A stretch of 64,000 bases of DNA from Pseudomonas wadenswilerensis (GCF_900497695.1 NZ_UIDD01000005.1:248001-312000); one strand, 5' to 3'; positions 48,716 through 59,481 are shown, numbered from the stretch's first letter. The notes: generated by a model not told the origin, from the letters alone. A program made the numbers and translations.

Positions 48716-50731
48716 ATGTCCGAGTTCCAGCTCGTCACCCGTTTCCAGCCGGCCGGCGACCAGCCCGAGGCCATTCGCCTGATGGTCGAAGGAATCGAGG
48801 CGGGCCTTGCGCACCAGACCCTGCTCGGGGTGACCGGCTCGGGCAAGACCTTCAGCATCGCCAACGTGATCGCCCAGGTGCAGCGCCCAACGCTGGTGCT
48901 GGCGCCGAACAAGACCCTGGCGGCGCAGCTGTACGGCGAGTTCAAGTCGTTCTTCCCGAACAACTCCGTGGAATATTTCGTTTCCTATTACGACTACTAC
49001 CAGCCCGAAGCCTATGTGCCGTCGTCCGATACCTTCATCGAGAAGGACGCCTCGATCAACGACCATATCGAGCAGATGCGCCTGTCGGCGACCAAGGCGC
49101 TGCTGGAGCGCCGTGATGCGATCATCGTCACCACCGTTTCCTGCATCTATGGCCTGGGCAGCCCGGAAACCTACCTGAAGATGGTCCTGCACGTGGACCG
49201 CGGCGACAAGCTCGACCAGCGCGCGCTGCTGCGTCGCCTGGCCGACCTGCAGTACACCCGCAACGAGATGGACTTTGCCCGCGCCACCTTCCGCGTGCGC
49301 GGTGATGTGATCGATATCTTCCCGGCCGAATCGGACCTGGAAGCCATCCGCATCGAGCTGTTCGACGACGAGGTGGAGAACATCGCCGCCTTCGATCCGC
49401 TGACCGGCGAAGTGATCCGCAAGCTGCCGCGCTTCACCTTCTACCCCAAGAGCCACTACGTGACCCCGCGCGAGACCCTGCTCGAGGCGGTGGACGGCAT
49501 CAAGGAAGAACTGGCCCAGCGCCTTGAGTACCTGCACAAGAGCAACAAGCTGGTCGAAGCCCAGCGCCTGGAGCAACGCACCCGTTTCGACCTGGAGATG
49601 ATCCTCGAGCTGGGCTACTGCAACGGCATCGAAAACTACTCGCGCTACCTCTCCGGGCGCCCGGCCGGTGCGCCGCCACCGACCCTCTACGACTACCTGC
49701 CGGACGACGCCCTGCTGGTGATCGACGAATCCCACGTCAGCGTTCCGCAGGTCGGCGCCATGTACAAGGGCGACCGCTCGCGCAAGGAAACCCTGGTCGA
49801 GTACGGCTTTCGCCTGCCCTCGGCACTGGACAACCGGCCGATGCGTTTTGACGAGTGGGAAAACGTCAGCCCGCAGACCATCTTCGTCTCGGCGACCCCG
49901 GGCAACTACGAGGCTGAACACGCCGGCCGCGTGGTTGAACAGGTGGTACGCCCGACCGGCCTGGTCGACCCGCAGGTCGAGGTGCGCCCGGCCACCACCC
50001 AGGTCGATGATCTGCTGTCGGAGATTCGCAAGCGCGTGGCGGTGGAAGAGCGCGTGCTGGTCACCACCCTGACCAAACGCATGGCCGAAGACCTCACCGA
50101 CTACCTGGCCGATCACGACGTGCGCGTGCGTTACCTGCACTCGGACATCGACACCGTGGAGCGGGTCGAGATCATCCGCGACCTGCGCCTGGGTACTTTC
50201 GATGTGCTGGTGGGCATCAACCTGTTGCGTGAAGGCCTGGACATGCCCGAGGTGTCGCTGGTGGCAATCCTCGATGCCGACAAGGAAGGCTTCCTGCGCT
50301 CCGAGCGCTCGCTGATCCAGACCATCGGCCGCGCGGCGCGTAACCTCAATGGCCGGGCAATTCTGTACGCCGACAACATGACTGGCTCGATGCAGCGGGC
50401 GATTGGCGAGACCGAACGGCGCCGCGACAAGCAGATAGCCTTCAACGCCGCCAACGGCATCGTGCCCAAGGGCGTGGTCAAAGACATCACCGACATCATG
50501 GAAGGCGCCAACGTGCCCGGCTCGCGCAGCAAGAAGCGCAAGGGCATGGCCAAGGCGGCAGAGGAGAGCGCCCGTTACGAAGCCGAACTGCGCTCGCCGG
50601 GCGAGATCGCCAAGCGTATCAAGCAGTTGGAAGAGAAGATGTATCAGCTGGCGCGGGACCTGGAGTTCGAGGCGGCGGCGCAGTTGCGCGACGAGATTAC
50701 CGCGTTGCGCGAGCGGATGATCACCGCCTGA
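48716..50731 (+). CDS. uvrB: Excinuclease ABC subunit B
   Basis: 671 residues. Walker [10 protein letters not shown] (38-46); beta-hairpin [10 protein letters not shown] near 92-101 that probes the DNA; helicase motifs DESHVSVPQ and [11 protein letters not shown] domain at the C terminus ([17 protein letters not shown]). It verifies lesions in nucleotide excision repair after loading by UvrA. The SOS box upstream predicts LexA control. Confidence 0.98.
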   Translation: MSEFQLVTRFQPAGDQPEAIRLMVEGIEAGLAHQTLLGVTGSGKTFSIANVIAQVQRPTLVLAPNKTLAAQLYGEFKSFFPNNSVEYFVSYYDYYQPEAYVPSSDTFIEKDASINDHIEQMRLSATKALLERRDAIIVTTVSCIYGLGSPETYLKMVLHVDRGDKLDQRALLRRLADLQYTRNEMDFARATFRVRGDVIDIFPAESDLEAIRIELFDDEVENIAAFDPLTGEVIRKLPRFTFYPKSHYVTPRETLLEAVDGIKEELAQRLEYLHKSNKLVEAQRLEQRTRFDLEMILELGYCNGIENYSRYLSGRPAGAPPPTLYDYLPDDALLVIDESHVSVPQVGAMYKGDRSRKETLVEYGFRLPSALDNRPMRFDEWENVSPQTIFVSATPGNYEAEHAGRVVEQVVRPTGLVDPQVEVRPATTQVDDLLSEIRKRVAVEERVLVTTLTKRMAEDLTDYLADHDVRVRYLHSDIDTVERVEIIRDLRLGTFDVLVGINLLREGLDMPEVSLVAILDADKEGFLRSERSLIQTIGRAARNLNGRAILYADNMTGSMQRAIGETERRRDKQIAFNAANGIVPKGVVKDITDIMEGANVPGSRSKKRKGMAKAAEESARYEAELRSPGEIAKRIKQLEEKMYQLARDLEFEAAAQLRDEITALRERMITA

Positions 50732-50738
50732 GGGCCCT

Positions 50739-50807
50739 ATCGCTGGCAAGCCAGCTCCCACATGGTCCTGTGAATGACATGCCTGTGGGAGCTGGCTTGC
50801 CAGCGAT
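50739..50807. repeat. REP pair, perfect 24-bp inverted repeat
   Basis: ATCGCTGGCAAGCCAGCTCC.. (50739-50762) is exactly inverted at 50784-50807, with a 21-base loop. It lies between convergent uvrB and the efflux gene and probably also acts as a 3'-end structure; no separate terminator is present. Confidence 0.95.
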
Positions 50808-50833
50808 GGCCTGCAAAGCAGGCCCAAAACGGG

Positions 50834-52384
50834 TCAGTGCGCTTCCCCCGCCTTCAACCCCTGGGGCAGTTTCCGCGTCATCACCACGGCCAGCATACTG
50901 ATCGCCAAGCCGATGCCGACAAAATGGAAGGCGTCGTTATAGGCCATGATCATCGCCTGCTGGTGGGTGATTTCACTCAGCTTGCCCAGCGCCGCGCCAT
51001 CGCTGCCCAAACGCTCCGCCAATTGCGCCAGGCGTTCTGCCACCTGCGGATTGCTCGGCACCACTGACTCGCGCAGGTAATCGAAATACACCTTGGTCCG
51101 CGCATCCAGCAGGGTTGCCAGCAAGGCGATCCCGATGGCACCACCCAGGTTGCGCAGGATGTTGAACAGGCTGGACGCCGAGCCGGCATCCTGGGGTTGG
51201 ATATACGCCGTGGCAATCAACGAGATGGTCACCATGATCATCGGCTGGCCGAGGGCGCGGATGATCTGGATATGGTTGAACTGCTCGCCGGCAAAGTCCG
51301 GGTTGAGCACCCCGGAGCTGAAGCTGGCCAGGCCGAACAGGCCGAAACCCACGGTGCAGAGAATCTTCGGCGAGATCACCTTCATCAGCTGCGGTACCAG
51401 CGGAATCAGGAACAGCTGCGGAATACCCATCCACATGATCACTTCGCCGATCTGCAGGGCGTTGTAGTTCTGGATCTGCGCCAGGTACAGCGGCAGCAGG
51501 TAGATCGAACCGTACAGACCCACGCCCATCCCCAGGCTGGCGATACTCGACAGGCCAAAGTTGCGGTTGCCGAGGATGCGCAGGTTGATCAGCGGGTTGG
51601 GCTTGGAAAACTGCAGGATGACGAAGGCGATCAGGCTAAGCAGGGCGATGCTGCCCAGGGTGACGATCAGGCTCGACTCCAGCCAGTCCTTGCGGTGGCC
51701 CTCTTCGAGGAACACCTGCAGGCAGCCAAGGCCGACGCCGAGGGTAACAATGCCGGCATAGTCGGTGCTTTTCAGCAGCTCCCAGTGCGCTTCTTTCTTC
51801 TCCAGACCGTACAGCAAGCCGCCGATCATGATCAGCCCCGGCGGGATGTTGATATAGAAGATGTACTCCCAGCCCCAGTTCTCGGTCAGCCAACCCCCCA
51901 GGGTCGGGCCGATTGATGGCGCAAATGTGGCGGTCATGGCAAACATGGCCATGCCTTTGGCGCGGTGGTGTTCCGGCAGTTTGATCAGGGTCAGGGTGAA
52001 GGCCAGGGGGATCAGCGCGCCGCCGGTAAAACCCTGCATGGCGCGGAAGATGATCATGCTCTCCAGGTTCCAGGCCATGGAACACAACAGTGATGAAGCC
52101 AGAAAACCCAATGACACCCACACCGCCAGGCGTCGCGCCGAGAGCAGCTGCACCAGCCAGGCGGTGAGCGGGATCATGATGATCTCGGCCACCAGGTAGG
52201 AGGTGGAAATCCACGAGCCTTCCTCCAGGGTCGCCGACAGGGCGCCCTGGATGTCCTTGAGCGAGGAGTTGGTGATCTGGATGTCGAGCACCGCCATGAA
52301 GGCGCCGAGCATCACGCTCATTACCGCGATCCAGTCGCGCCGGCTGGGTTCGCCGGCGGGACGGATCAACGGGTCACCGGCCAT
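50834..52384 (-). CDS. DHA2-family MFS multidrug transporter (EmrB type)
   Basis: 516 residues with ~14 predicted membrane segments. DHA2 marks: [18 protein letters not shown] in the first helix and [19 protein letters not shown] (motif C region [11 protein letters not shown]). It is preceded and overlapped by 11 bases by its membrane-fusion partner, so the pair is an EmrAB-type proton-driven efflux system that would join an outer-membrane channel. The substrate is unknown. The order with uvrB and gltX is conserved in Pseudomonas. Confidence 0.92.
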   Translation of the reverse strand: MAGDPLIRPAGEPSRRDWIAVMSVMLGAFMAVLDIQITNSSLKDIQGALSATLEEGSWISTSYLVAEIIMIPLTAWLVQLLSARRLAVWVSLGFLASSLLCSMAWNLESMIIFRAMQGFTGGALIPLAFTLTLIKLPEHHRAKGMAMFAMTATFAPSIGPTLGGWLTENWGWEYIFYINIPPGLIMIGGLLYGLEKKEAHWELLKSTDYAGIVTLGVGLGCLQVFLEEGHRKDWLESSLIVTLGSIALLSLIAFVILQFSKPNPLINLRILGNRNFGLSSIASLGMGVGLYGSIYLLPLYLAQIQNYNALQIGEVIMWMGIPQLFLIPLVPQLMKVISPKILCTVGFGLFGLASFSSGVLNPDFAGEQFNHIQIIRALGQPMIMVTISLIATAYIQPQDAGSASSLFNILRNLGGAIGIALLATLLDARTKVYFDYLRESVVPSNPQVAERLAQLAERLGSDGAALGKLSEITHQQAMIMAYNDAFHFVGIGLAISMLAVVMTRKLPQGLKAGEAH

Positions 52385-53423
52385 GGTCGGCGCTGTCGCG
52401 GATGTCGACAGTAGCGGTAACCGACATGCCTGGGCGAATCTTGCCGTGCAGCGGGTTGTCGCTGGCGAAGGTCAGTTTCACCGGGATGCGCTGCACCACC
52501 TTGGTGAAGTTGCCGGTGGCGTTGTCCGGTGGCAGCAGGCTGAACTGCGCGCCGGAGGCGGCGAACAGGCTGTCGACTTGCGCTTCGATCGGTGTGTCCG
52601 GGTAGCTGTCGAACAGCAGCTCGGCTTTTTGCCCGGGCTGCATGTGGCCGATCTGGGTCTCCTTGAAGTTGGCCTGAATCCAGATGTCTTGATCGGGGAC
52701 GATCGACAGCAGGTAGGCACCGGCCTGCACCACCTGGCCATTGCGCGCGGCGCGCTGGCCGATGATGCCGGTGATCGGTGCGTGGATTGCGCTGCGGGTC
52801 AGGTTCAGTTCGGCCTGGGCCAGATCGGCACGGGCGTTGACGATCTGCGCATCCAGGCGCTTGATCTCGGCGGTCAGGGCGTTGACCTGCTGGCGCTGAC
52901 CTTGCAGGTCGGCCTGGGCCTTGCTCACCTGGGAGCGGGCGACGTGGTTCTCGGCCGACAGGGTAGTGACCCGTTCTTCGGAGACAAACCCTGGTTTGCG
53001 CAGCGCTTCGGCGCGGTTCAGGTCCAGTTGCGCGCGGCCGAGGGTGGCCTGGTTGGCGGCGACCTGGGCTTGCCCGGCGGCAATCAGGCTGGCTTGCTGG
53101 GTGAGCCGGCTTTCGGCCTGCTGGCGTTCGGCTTCACGGGTGTCGAGGGCAGCGCGGGCGCGCTCCACGGCCAGGCGGAAATCCTCCGGCTCCAGGCGCA
53201 CCAGCAGGTCGCCCTTGGCCACGTGCTGGTTGTCCTGCACCAGCACTTCATCGATGCGCGCGCTCAGCTGGCTGGAAACCCGGGTAATTTCGCCCTGTAC
53301 GTAGGCATTGTCGGTGCTTTCATAGAAGCGTCCCTTGAAATACCAATGGGCGAGAAAGGCGAGGGCAATCACTACAACCAGAGTGAGAAAAATCAGCAGG
53401 CGACGCTTGAGTTGGGCAGGCAT
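52374..53423 (-). CDS. HlyD/EmrA-family membrane fusion protein
   Basis: 349 residues. One N-terminal membrane segment (~8-28), lipoyl half-motifs ([30 protein letters not shown]; ..[23 protein letters not shown]) around a long coiled-coil hairpin (~70-190), then a beta-barrel domain. It links the MFS pump to an outer-membrane channel. No regulator gene lies beside it; the 144-bp gap to gltX shows no clear promoter. Confidence 0.92.
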   Translation of the reverse strand: MPAQLKRRLLIFLTLVVVIALAFLAHWYFKGRFYESTDNAYVQGEITRVSSQLSARIDEVLVQDNQHVAKGDLLVRLEPEDFRLAVERARAALDTREAERQQAESRLTQQASLIAAGQAQVAANQATLGRAQLDLNRAEALRKPGFVSEERVTTLSAENHVARSQVSKAQADLQGQRQQVNALTAEIKRLDAQIVNARADLAQAELNLTRSAIHAPITGIIGQRAARNGQVVQAGAYLLSIVPDQDIWIQANFKETQIGHMQPGQKAELLFDSYPDTPIEAQVDSLFAASGAQFSLLPPDNATGNFTKVVQRIPVKLTFASDNPLHGKIRPGMSVTATVDIRDSADHGR

Positions 53424-53567
53424 GGGGATGATCGTTGCAAAAATGTAAGCAAATTTAACAGCGTTTGGATCCGTGCTTACAAGTGCCGATCGCGCCCATT
53501 GCTGGAGCCCGGTGCCCGCTCCCTGTTAACATCCAGCCTTTGTTTCATCTCTAGTTCGAGACTGTCC

Positions 53568-55049
53568 ATGACCACCGTTCGCACGCGTATCGCGCCTTCG
53601 CCTACTGGCGATCCCCACGTCGGCACCGCTTACATCGCCTTGTTCAACTACTGCTTTGCCAAGCAGCACGGCGGCGAGTTCATCCTGCGTATCGAAGATA
53701 CCGACCAGCTGCGCTCGACCCGCGAGTCGGAACAGCAGATCTTCGACGCCCTGCGCTGGCTCGGTATCGAGTGGAGCGAAGGTCCGGACGTCGGCGGCCC
53801 GCACGGCCCTTACCGGCAGAGCGAGCGGGGCGATATCTACAAGCAGTATGCCCAGCAGCTGGTCGACCTCGGTCACGCCTTCCCGTGCTTCTGCACCGCC
53901 GAAGAGCTGGACCAGATGCGTGCCGAACAGATGGCCCGTGGCGAAACCCCGCGCTACGACGGTCGCGCCTTGCTGCTGTCGGCTGAAGAAGTACAGCGCC
54001 GCCTGGCCGCTGGCGAGCCGCACGTGATCCGCATGAAAGTGCCGAGCGAAGGCGTCTGCGTGGTCCCGGACATGCTCCGTGGCGACGTCGAGATCCCGTG
54101 GGACCGCATGGACATGCAGGTCTTGATGAAGACCGACGGCCTGCCGACCTACTTCCTGGCCAACGTCGTCGATGACCATCTGATGGGCATCACCCATGTG
54201 CTGCGCGGCGAAGAGTGGCTACCGTCGGCGCCCAAGCTGATCAAGCTGTACGAGTACTTCGGCTGGGAACAACCGACCCTGTGCTACATGCCGCTGCTGC
54301 GTAACCCGGACAAGAGCAAGCTGTCCAAGCGCAAGAACCCGACCTCGGTGACCTTCTACGAGCGCATGGGTTTCATGCCGGAAGCCATGCTCAACTACCT
54401 GGGCCGCATGGGCTGGTCGATGCCGGACGAGCGCGAGAAGTTCTCCCTGGCCGAGATGGTCGAGCACTTCGACCTGTCGCGCGTTTCCCTCGGCGGGCCG
54501 ATCTTCGATATCGAGAAGCTGTCGTGGCTCAACGGCCAGTGGCTGCGCGAGCTGCCGGTGGAAGAGTTCGCTGCACGCCTGCAGAAGTGGGCATTCAACA
54601 GCGACTACATGATGCAGATCGCGCCGCATGTGCAGGGCAGGGTAGAGACCTTCAGCCAGGTCGTACCGTTGGGGGGCTTCTTCTTTGAGGGTGGCCTCAA
54701 GCTCGATGCCAAGCTGTTCGAAAGCAAGAAGCTTTCGGCCGACCAGGTGCGCCAGGTCATCCAGCTGATCCTGTGGAAGCTCGAAAGCCTGCGTCAGTGG
54801 GAAAAAGACCGCATCACCGGATGCATCCAGGCGGTGGTCGAAGCCCTGGAGCTGAAGTTGCGTGATGCCATGCCGCTGATGTTTGCTGCGATTACCGGCC
54901 AGGCCAGCTCGGTCTCGGTGCTCGATGCCATGGAAATCCTTGGCCCGGACCTGACCCGCTACCGCCTGCGCCAGGCCCTGGACCTGCTCGGTGGTGTGTC
55001 GAAGAAAGAAAACAAGGAGTGGGAAAAGCTCCTGGGCACCATCGCCTGA
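53568..55049 (+). CDS. gltX: Glutamyl-tRNA synthetase
   Basis: 493 residues from ATG 53568. Class I motifs HVGT (17-20, the HIGH box variant of GluRS) and KLSKRKNP. The open frame continues 455 codons upstream across the efflux gene and is a shadow. The tRNA-Glu it charges is encoded in the operon just downstream, in two copies. Confidence 0.97.
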   Translation: MTTVRTRIAPSPTGDPHVGTAYIALFNYCFAKQHGGEFILRIEDTDQLRSTRESEQQIFDALRWLGIEWSEGPDVGGPHGPYRQSERGDIYKQYAQQLVDLGHAFPCFCTAEELDQMRAEQMARGETPRYDGRALLLSAEEVQRRLAAGEPHVIRMKVPSEGVCVVPDMLRGDVEIPWDRMDMQVLMKTDGLPTYFLANVVDDHLMGITHVLRGEEWLPSAPKLIKLYEYFGWEQPTLCYMPLLRNPDKSKLSKRKNPTSVTFYERMGFMPEAMLNYLGRMGWSMPDEREKFSLAEMVEHFDLSRVSLGGPIFDIEKLSWLNGQWLRELPVEEFAARLQKWAFNSDYMMQIAPHVQGRVETFSQVVPLGGFFFEGGLKLDAKLFESKKLSADQVRQVIQLILWKLESLRQWEKDRITGCIQAVVEALELKLRDAMPLMFAAITGQASSVSVLDAMEILGPDLTRYRLRQALDLLGGVSKKENKEWEKLLGTIA

Positions 55050-55064
55050 TTGCTTTCCTTCCCC

Positions 55065-55151
55065 TGTGGGAGCCGGCCTTGCCGGCGATGGCATCAGCGC
55101 GGTGCTCGTGATTGCGCGGTGTCTGCATCGCCGGCAAGGCCGGCTCTCATG
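55065..55151. repeat. REP inverted pair downstream of gltX
   Basis: TGTGGGAGCCGGCCTTGCCG faces CATCGCCGGCAAGGCCGGCT, with a ~40-base centre. The same unit is the target occupied by the IS element at 59.7 kb. No other gene is seen from 55050 to 55351 apart from the tRNA promoter. Confidence 0.92.
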
Positions 55152-55246
55152 GGGTTTCACCCCAGTAAAATCGGGGTGTTTCCCGGTTCTGGGCGGTAAG
55201 TGTTTGTTATCTCGGAAATTTTTTTTGAATTTTGTTGAAAATATAT

Positions 55247-55275
55247 TTGACAGGTTCGCCATCCGATCTTAATAT
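55247..55275 (+). promoter_or_regulatory. Promoter of the Ala/Glu tRNA operon
   Basis: TTGACA (55247-55252), 17-bp spacer, TAATAT (55270-55275), GC-rich discriminator GCGCCCC, and an A/T-rich upstream tract (UP-like, 55218-55246). First tRNA ~70 bases downstream. Confidence 0.9.
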
Positions 55276-55351
55276 GCGCCCCGTCCACAGCGATGAACGA
55301 AAACGAAACGCGAAGCACCCAGCCAAGCGGTTCAGTTCAAAGCGACATTGT

Positions 55352-55427
55352 GGGGCTATAGCTCAGCTGGGAGAGCGCCTGCATGGCATGCAGGAGGTCA
55401 GCGGTTCGATCCCGCTTAGCTCCACCA
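55352..55427 (+). tRNA. tRNA-Ala (anticodon GGC), copy 1
   Basis: 76 nt with CCA. Anticodon loop ATGGCAT between CCTGC / GCAGG stem. First of four tRNAs. Confidence 0.97.
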
Positions 55428-55506
55428 AATTCCGATTCGTAGTCAGCTAGACTGACTGCGAAATCAACCGGGTTCCAGCGACCGGGTTGGTAAGGTAAGA
55501 AGGTTC

Positions 55507-55582
55507 GTCCCCTTCGTCTAGTGGCCTAGGACACCGCCCTTTCACGGCGGTAACAGGGGTTCGAGTCCCCTAGGGGACGCCA
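55507..55582 (+). tRNA. tRNA-Glu (TTC), copy 3
   Basis: Identical to the two tRNA-Glu genes at 11.6-11.9 kb. Confidence 0.98.
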
Positions 55583-55635
55583 GTTTTACACAAGCGACAT
55601 CGAAAGAAGTCGCTGGGCCGCGAGGCTAGAAATCT

Positions 55636-55711
55636 GGGGCTATAGCTCAGCTGGGAGAGCGCCTGCATGGCATGCAGGAGGTCAGCGGTTCGATCCCGCT
55701 TAGCTCCACCA
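55636..55711 (+). tRNA. tRNA-Ala (GGC), copy 2
   Basis: Identical to copy 1. Confidence 0.97.
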
Positions 55712-55755
55712 ATTTTGCCAGGATTCGTGAAAACGGATCTGCACGAAGGTTACAA

Positions 55756-55831
55756 GTCCCCTTCGTCTAGTGGCCTAGGACACCGCCCTTTCACGGCGGT
55801 AACAGGGGTTCGAGTCCCCTAGGGGACGCCA
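55756..55831 (+). tRNA. tRNA-Glu (TTC), copy 4
   Basis: Identical to the other tRNA-Glu genes; last of the operon. Confidence 0.98.
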
Positions 55832-55854
55832 TTTTACCCACTTTGTGGGATTTC

Positions 55855-55889
55855 AAGGCTCATTCGATTATTGAATGAGCCTTTTGTTT
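55855..55889 (+). terminator. Terminator of the Ala/Glu tRNA operon
   Basis: AAGGCTCATTC / GAATGAGCCTT hairpin with a short loop, then TTTGTTTTTG. Confidence 0.9.
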
Positions 55890-55961
55890 TTGTCTCGAAA
55901 AAAACTTTTCCCATCCCTTCCTTGCCTGACGCGACAAGCGGCAGCATTTTCTGCTTGCCAA

Positions 55962-55997
55962 AAATATTATGAGAATAATATTCTAGCCATAATATTT
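55962..55997 (+). promoter_or_regulatory. Palindromic operator of the TetR gene
   Basis: AAATATTATG (55962-55971) and its exact inverse CATAATATTT (55988-55997), with an inner AGAAT..ATTCT pair. GGAGG follows immediately and the ATG is at 56008. Very A/T-rich against its surroundings. The palindrome covers the likely -10 or start region, so it is a probable autoregulatory site of the next gene. Confidence 0.75.
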
Positions 55998-56007
55998 GGA
56001 GGCAAGC

Positions 56008-56547
56008 ATGAACGACAAAAAGGCGAAAACCCGCGAACGGATTCTTGATGCGGCCTGCAGTGCGCTGATCCAGCACGGTCCGGCCGAGCCTAGCGTCAAT
56101 CAGGTGATGGGCGCGGCCGGCCTTACCGTCGGTGGCTTCTACGCCCATTTCGACAGCAAGGACGCGCTGATGCTCGAAGCGTTTCGCCAGTTGCTGGGCG
56201 AGCGTCGGGCATTGCTCGCCGAAGTCGACCCGAACATGACGGGTGAAGAGCGTCGTGCCCTGGTTGCCGCCTTCTATCTTTCCCGCAAGCACCGCGACGC
56301 CACCGAGCGCGCCTGCCCGCTGCCCACCTCGCTGGGCGAACTGGCGCGCCTGCCGGAGGCCTTCCGTGAGGTGCTGGCCGAACACATCGAACTGATGATG
56401 GCCAATCTCGCCGACAGCCCCGAAGACGCCGACAAGGTCCTGGCCGACATGGCCCTGATGATCGGTGGCCTGGCCCTGGCCCGGGCCCTGGGCACTGACG
56501 AGCTGTCTGACCGCATTCTGCGCGCCGCCAAATCGGCGGTTGTCTGA
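56008..56547 (+). CDS. TetR family transcriptional regulator
   Basis: 179 residues from ATG 56008 with GGAGG five bases upstream. HTH at ~10-55 (RERILDAACSALIQHG; GLTVGGFYAHFDSKDAL). The ligand domain resembles the AcrR/YxaF-type regulators. It is followed 28 bases later by an alpha/beta hydrolase gene on the same strand, then a thioesterase, so it likely governs these. The palindrome at 55962-55997 supports autorepression. Confidence 0.92.
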   Translation: MNDKKAKTRERILDAACSALIQHGPAEPSVNQVMGAAGLTVGGFYAHFDSKDALMLEAFRQLLGERRALLAEVDPNMTGEERRALVAAFYLSRKHRDATERACPLPTSLGELARLPEAFREVLAEHIELMMANLADSPEDADKVLADMALMIGGLALARALGTDELSDRILRAAKSAVV

Positions 56548-56575
56548 ACCACGCGATATCCACCGGAGCGAAGCG

Positions 56576-57409
56576 ATGAATACCTTGAGCTGGATTCGTA
56601 GCGTTAACGGCACCCTCGGGCATTTGGCGCCAGAGCATGTCGCGCGCAAGATGCGCCGCGCCTTCATGACCCCGCGCAACCGGCCGCCGCGGGACTGGGA
56701 ACTGCCGCTGCTGGCCCGCGCCGAGCGCATCACCTTGCGTTTCGGCCTCTCGGCACTGCGCTGGGGCCAAGGCCCGACCGTACTGCTGATGCACGGTTGG
56801 GAAGGGCGCCCGACCCAGTTCGCCCACCTGATCGACAGCCTGGTCGACGCCGGTTACACCGCCGTGGCCCTGGAAGGCCCGGCCCATGGCCACTCACCGG
56901 GCAACGAAGCCAACGTGGTGCTGTTCGCCCGTGCCTTGCTGGAAGCCGCCGCCGAACTGCCGCCGCTCAAGGCCGTGGTTGGCCATTCCATGGGTGGCGC
57001 CAGCATGCTCCTGGCCTTGCAGTGGGGCCTGCGCGCCGAAGTGGCGGTGAGCATCGCCGCACCGGCGCAGTTGCTTGGCGTTATCCGCGGTTTCGCTCGC
57101 CACCTGGGCATGCCGGCGCGGGCGCGGGCGGCGTTCATCCGTCAGATTGAACGCGATGTCGGCGTGCAGATTTCCCGCCTGGATGTCAGCGGCTACCAAC
57201 TGGAGCTGCCCGGCTTGATCGTGCATGCCGAGGACGACCAACTGGTACCGGTAGACGAATCAGACGCTATCCACCGTGCCTGGTTCGACAGCCGCCTGCT
57301 GCGCCTGCCCGACGGCGGCCATCTGCGGGTGTTGGCCGACCCGCAACTGCGCGAAGGGGTGCTGGCACTGCTGCAACGCAGCAGTTCACCGGCGCGGCAA
57401 TCGGCCTGA
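56576..57409 (+). CDS. Alpha/beta-hydrolase family protein
   Basis: 277 residues from ATG 56576 (ACCGGAGCGAAGCG before it). Nucleophile Ser138 in VVGHSMGGAS, acid Asp221 region HAEDDQLVP, and His249 in DGGHLR. Oxyanion region LMHGWEGRP. Cytoplasmic, without signal peptide. Substrate unknown; esterase or lipase-like. It lies in an apparent operon with the TetR gene upstream. Confidence 0.9.
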   Translation: MNTLSWIRSVNGTLGHLAPEHVARKMRRAFMTPRNRPPRDWELPLLARAERITLRFGLSALRWGQGPTVLLMHGWEGRPTQFAHLIDSLVDAGYTAVALEGPAHGHSPGNEANVVLFARALLEAAAELPPLKAVVGHSMGGASMLLALQWGLRAEVAVSIAAPAQLLGVIRGFARHLGMPARARAAFIRQIERDVGVQISRLDVSGYQLELPGLIVHAEDDQLVPVDESDAIHRAWFDSRLLRLPDGGHLRVLADPQLREGVLALLQRSSSPARQSA

Positions 57410-57453
57410 GCATCCGGTACACTCTGCCCGTTCACCACGGATCTGGAGCGGGC

Positions 57454-57894
57454 ATGAGTTGGGACCTGGCAACACCGTTCATCATCGACCTGCGGGTCGC
57501 TGCCGACGACATCGACGGCCTCGGCCACGCCAACAACGCGGTTTACGTCACCTGGCTGGAGCGCTGCGCCTGGCGCCACTCCCAGCGCCTGGGCCTGGAC
57601 CTGGCCGAGTACCGGCGCCTGGACCGGGCCATGGCCGTGGTCCGCCACGAAATTGACTACCTGGCCGCTGCCTACGAAGACGACGAGTTGCAACTGGCAA
57701 CCTGGATCGTCGACTGGGACCAGCGGCTGAAAATGACCCGGCGCTTCCAGCTGGTTCGTCCCAGCGACGGCACCACCTTGCTGCGTGCGCAAACCACCTT
57801 CGTCTGCATCGAGTTATCCACAGGGCGGCCCAAGCGCATGCCGGGTGAGTTCATCGACGGCTATGGGCCGGCGCTGATGGCCGGAGCGCTGTAG
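57454..57894 (+). CDS. Hotdog-fold acyl-CoA thioesterase (YbgC/4HBT type)
   Basis: 146 residues. The N-terminal [20 protein letters not shown] is the 4HBT/YbgC active-site helix with its Asp. Small soluble hydrolases of acyl-CoA. It is 44 bp after the hydrolase gene and 49 bp before dusC. Confidence 0.88.
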   Translation: MSWDLATPFIIDLRVAADDIDGLGHANNAVYVTWLERCAWRHSQRLGLDLAEYRRLDRAMAVVRHEIDYLAAAYEDDELQLATWIVDWDQRLKMTRRFQLVRPSDGTTLLRAQTTFVCIELSTGRPKRMPGEFIDGYGPALMAGAL

Positions 57895-57943
57895 GCCGCG
57901 GATTTTGCTAGACTGCCGGCCTTTTCCAGCCGAGATGCAACCC

Positions 57944-58903
57944 ATGCAAATTGCCCTGGCCCCGATGGAGGGGCTGGTCGACGACATTCTTCGCGACGTA
58001 CTGACCCAGGTGGGCGGCATCGACTGGTGTGTCACCGAGTTCATTCGGGTCTGCGACCGCTTGTTGCCGGCGGCCACCTTCGAAAAGCTCGCGCCGGAGC
58101 TGAGCCAGGGCGCCCAGACCGCTGCCGGAGTGCCGTTACGTGTGCAATTGCTGGGCTCCGACCCGGTGTGCCTGGCCGAAAACGCGGTGCTGGCCTGTGA
58201 ACTGGGCGCGCCGGTGATCGACCTCAACTTCGGCTGCCCGGCCAAGACCGTGAACAAGTCGCGTGGCGGTGCGGTGCTGCTCAAAGAGCCTGAGTTGCTG
58301 CACGCCATCTTGCGAGAAGTGCGTCGCGCAGTTCCTGCGCATATCCCGGTGACGGCCAAGATGCGCCTGGGCTTCGACAGCCCCGACGGCGCCCTGGACT
58401 GCGCCCTGGCCCTGGCCGAAGGTGGCGCCGAGCAATTGGTGGTGCACGCGCGAACCAAGGTCGACGGCTACAAGCCGCCCGCCCATTGGGAGTGGGTGGC
58501 GCGGGTGCAGGACGTGGTCAAGGTGCCGGTGTATGCCAACGGCGAGGTCTGGACCCTGGAAGACTGGCGGCGTTGCCGCGAAGTCAGCGGCGTCGAAGAC
58601 ATCATGCTGGGGCGTGGCCTGGTTTCGCGCCCGGACCTTGCCCGGCAGATTGCCGCCGAACGCGATGGCGTCGAGTTCGTGCCCATGGACTGGCAGAGCC
58701 TGCTGCCGCTGATCCAGGACTTCTGGGGCCAGGCCCGGGCGCAGATGACCCCGCGCCAGGCGCCGGGGCGCTTGAAGCAATGGGTGGCGATGCTGACCCG
58801 CACCTACCCCGAGGCGGTGGCGCTGTTCACCGAATTGCGTCGGGAAACCGACTGCGATCGGGTCGGGCAGTTGATCGGTGTGCCAGTCAGCGAGGCGGCC
58901 TGA
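57944..58903 (+). CDS. dusC: tRNA-dihydrouridine(16) synthase DusC
   Basis: 319 residues from ATG 57944 ([13 protein letters not shown]). FMN-barrel motifs are [19 protein letters not shown] with active Cys98, [11 protein letters not shown] and VYANGEVWT. It reduces uridine 16 in the tRNA D-loop. An earlier ATG three codons upstream exists. The frame ends 116 bases before ibpA. Confidence 0.93.
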   Translation: MQIALAPMEGLVDDILRDVLTQVGGIDWCVTEFIRVCDRLLPAATFEKLAPELSQGAQTAAGVPLRVQLLGSDPVCLAENAVLACELGAPVIDLNFGCPAKTVNKSRGGAVLLKEPELLHAILREVRRAVPAHIPVTAKMRLGFDSPDGALDCALALAEGGAEQLVVHARTKVDGYKPPAHWEWVARVQDVVKVPVYANGEVWTLEDWRRCREVSGVEDIMLGRGLVSRPDLARQIAAERDGVEFVPMDWQSLLPLIQDFWGQARAQMTPRQAPGRLKQWVAMLTRTYPEAVALFTELRRETDCDRVGQLIGVPVSEAA

Positions 58904-58922
58904 AAAAATTTTCGCAGGGTTG

Positions 58923-58950
58923 CTTGAAAAGCAGGCGAGGGTCCTTATCT
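58923..58950 (+). promoter_or_regulatory. Sigma32-type heat-shock promoter of ibpA
   Basis: CTTGAAA (58923-58929), 13-base spacer, CCTTATCT (58943-58950). This matches the sigma32 pattern CTTGAAA-N(11-16)-CCCCATNT well. It fits the small heat-shock gene that follows. Confidence 0.85.
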
Positions 58951-58959
58951 AGGGAGTAC

Positions 58960-59011
58960 GCGATGCCGAAGTCGGGTCGCGCTACTACACAACCTCGCTG
59001 ATTTTCAGGAG
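58960..59011 (+). promoter_or_regulatory. ROSE-like RNA thermometer in the ibpA leader
   Basis: Two hairpins. The 5' one (58960-58980): GCGA..CCGA / TCGG..TCGC. The 3' one (58994-59011): CTC(G)CTGA / TCAGGAG, which hides the Shine-Dalgarno AGGAG. The anti-SD strand reads TCGCT (58995-58999), the U[U/C]GCU motif of ROSE elements, with the G unpaired opposite the SD. Heating should open the weak stem. Confidence 0.85.
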
Positions 59012-59018
59012 ATGCATC

Positions 59019-59465
59019 ATGACTACTGCTTTTTCTCTGGCTCCACTGTTCCGTCATTCCGTGGGTTTCGACCGTTTCAATGACCTGTTCGAATCTGCGG
59101 CGCGTAATGAGGCGGGTAGCAGCTACCCTCCCTACAACGTTGAAAAACATGGCGATGACCACTATCGAATCGTCGTTGCTGCGGCAGGTTTCCAGGAGCA
59201 GGATCTGGACCTGCAGGTGGAAAAAGGCGTCTTGACCGTGACTGGCGGCAAGCGTGACAGCAACGCTGAAAGCGTTACCTATCTGCATCAGGGCATTGCC
59301 CAGCGGGCGTTCAAGTTGTCGTTCCGGTTGGCTGACCATATCGAGGTCAAGGCGGCTGGTCTGGCTAATGGGCTGCTCAGCATCGATCTGCTGAGGATTG
59401 TGCCGGAAGAGGCCAAGGCCAAACGGATTCCGATCAATGGGGATGGCAAGCCTGCTCTGAATTGA
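59019..59465 (+). CDS. ibpA: Small heat-shock protein IbpA (Hsp20)
   Basis: 148 residues. Alpha-crystallin domain ~40-128 (YPPYNVEKHGDDHYRIVVA; LTVTGGKR; AFKLSFRLADHIEVKAAGLANGLLSIDL), short N-terminal arm and C-terminal RIPI (an IxI-type motif). Holds unfolding proteins in the cytoplasm for DnaK/ClpB. Regulated by sigma32 and a ROSE-like thermometer in the leader. Terminator follows. Confidence 0.96.
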   Translation: MTTAFSLAPLFRHSVGFDRFNDLFESAARNEAGSSYPPYNVEKHGDDHYRIVVAAAGFQEQDLDLQVEKGVLTVTGGKRDSNAESVTYLHQGIAQRAFKLSFRLADHIEVKAAGLANGLLSIDLLRIVPEEAKAKRIPINGDGKPALN

Positions 59466-59481
59466 TTGGTTGATGTTGATG

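Noticed and set aside
52203..53567. Long open extension before gltX
   Set aside because: It is antisense to the efflux genes. The GluRS N terminus begins at 53568.
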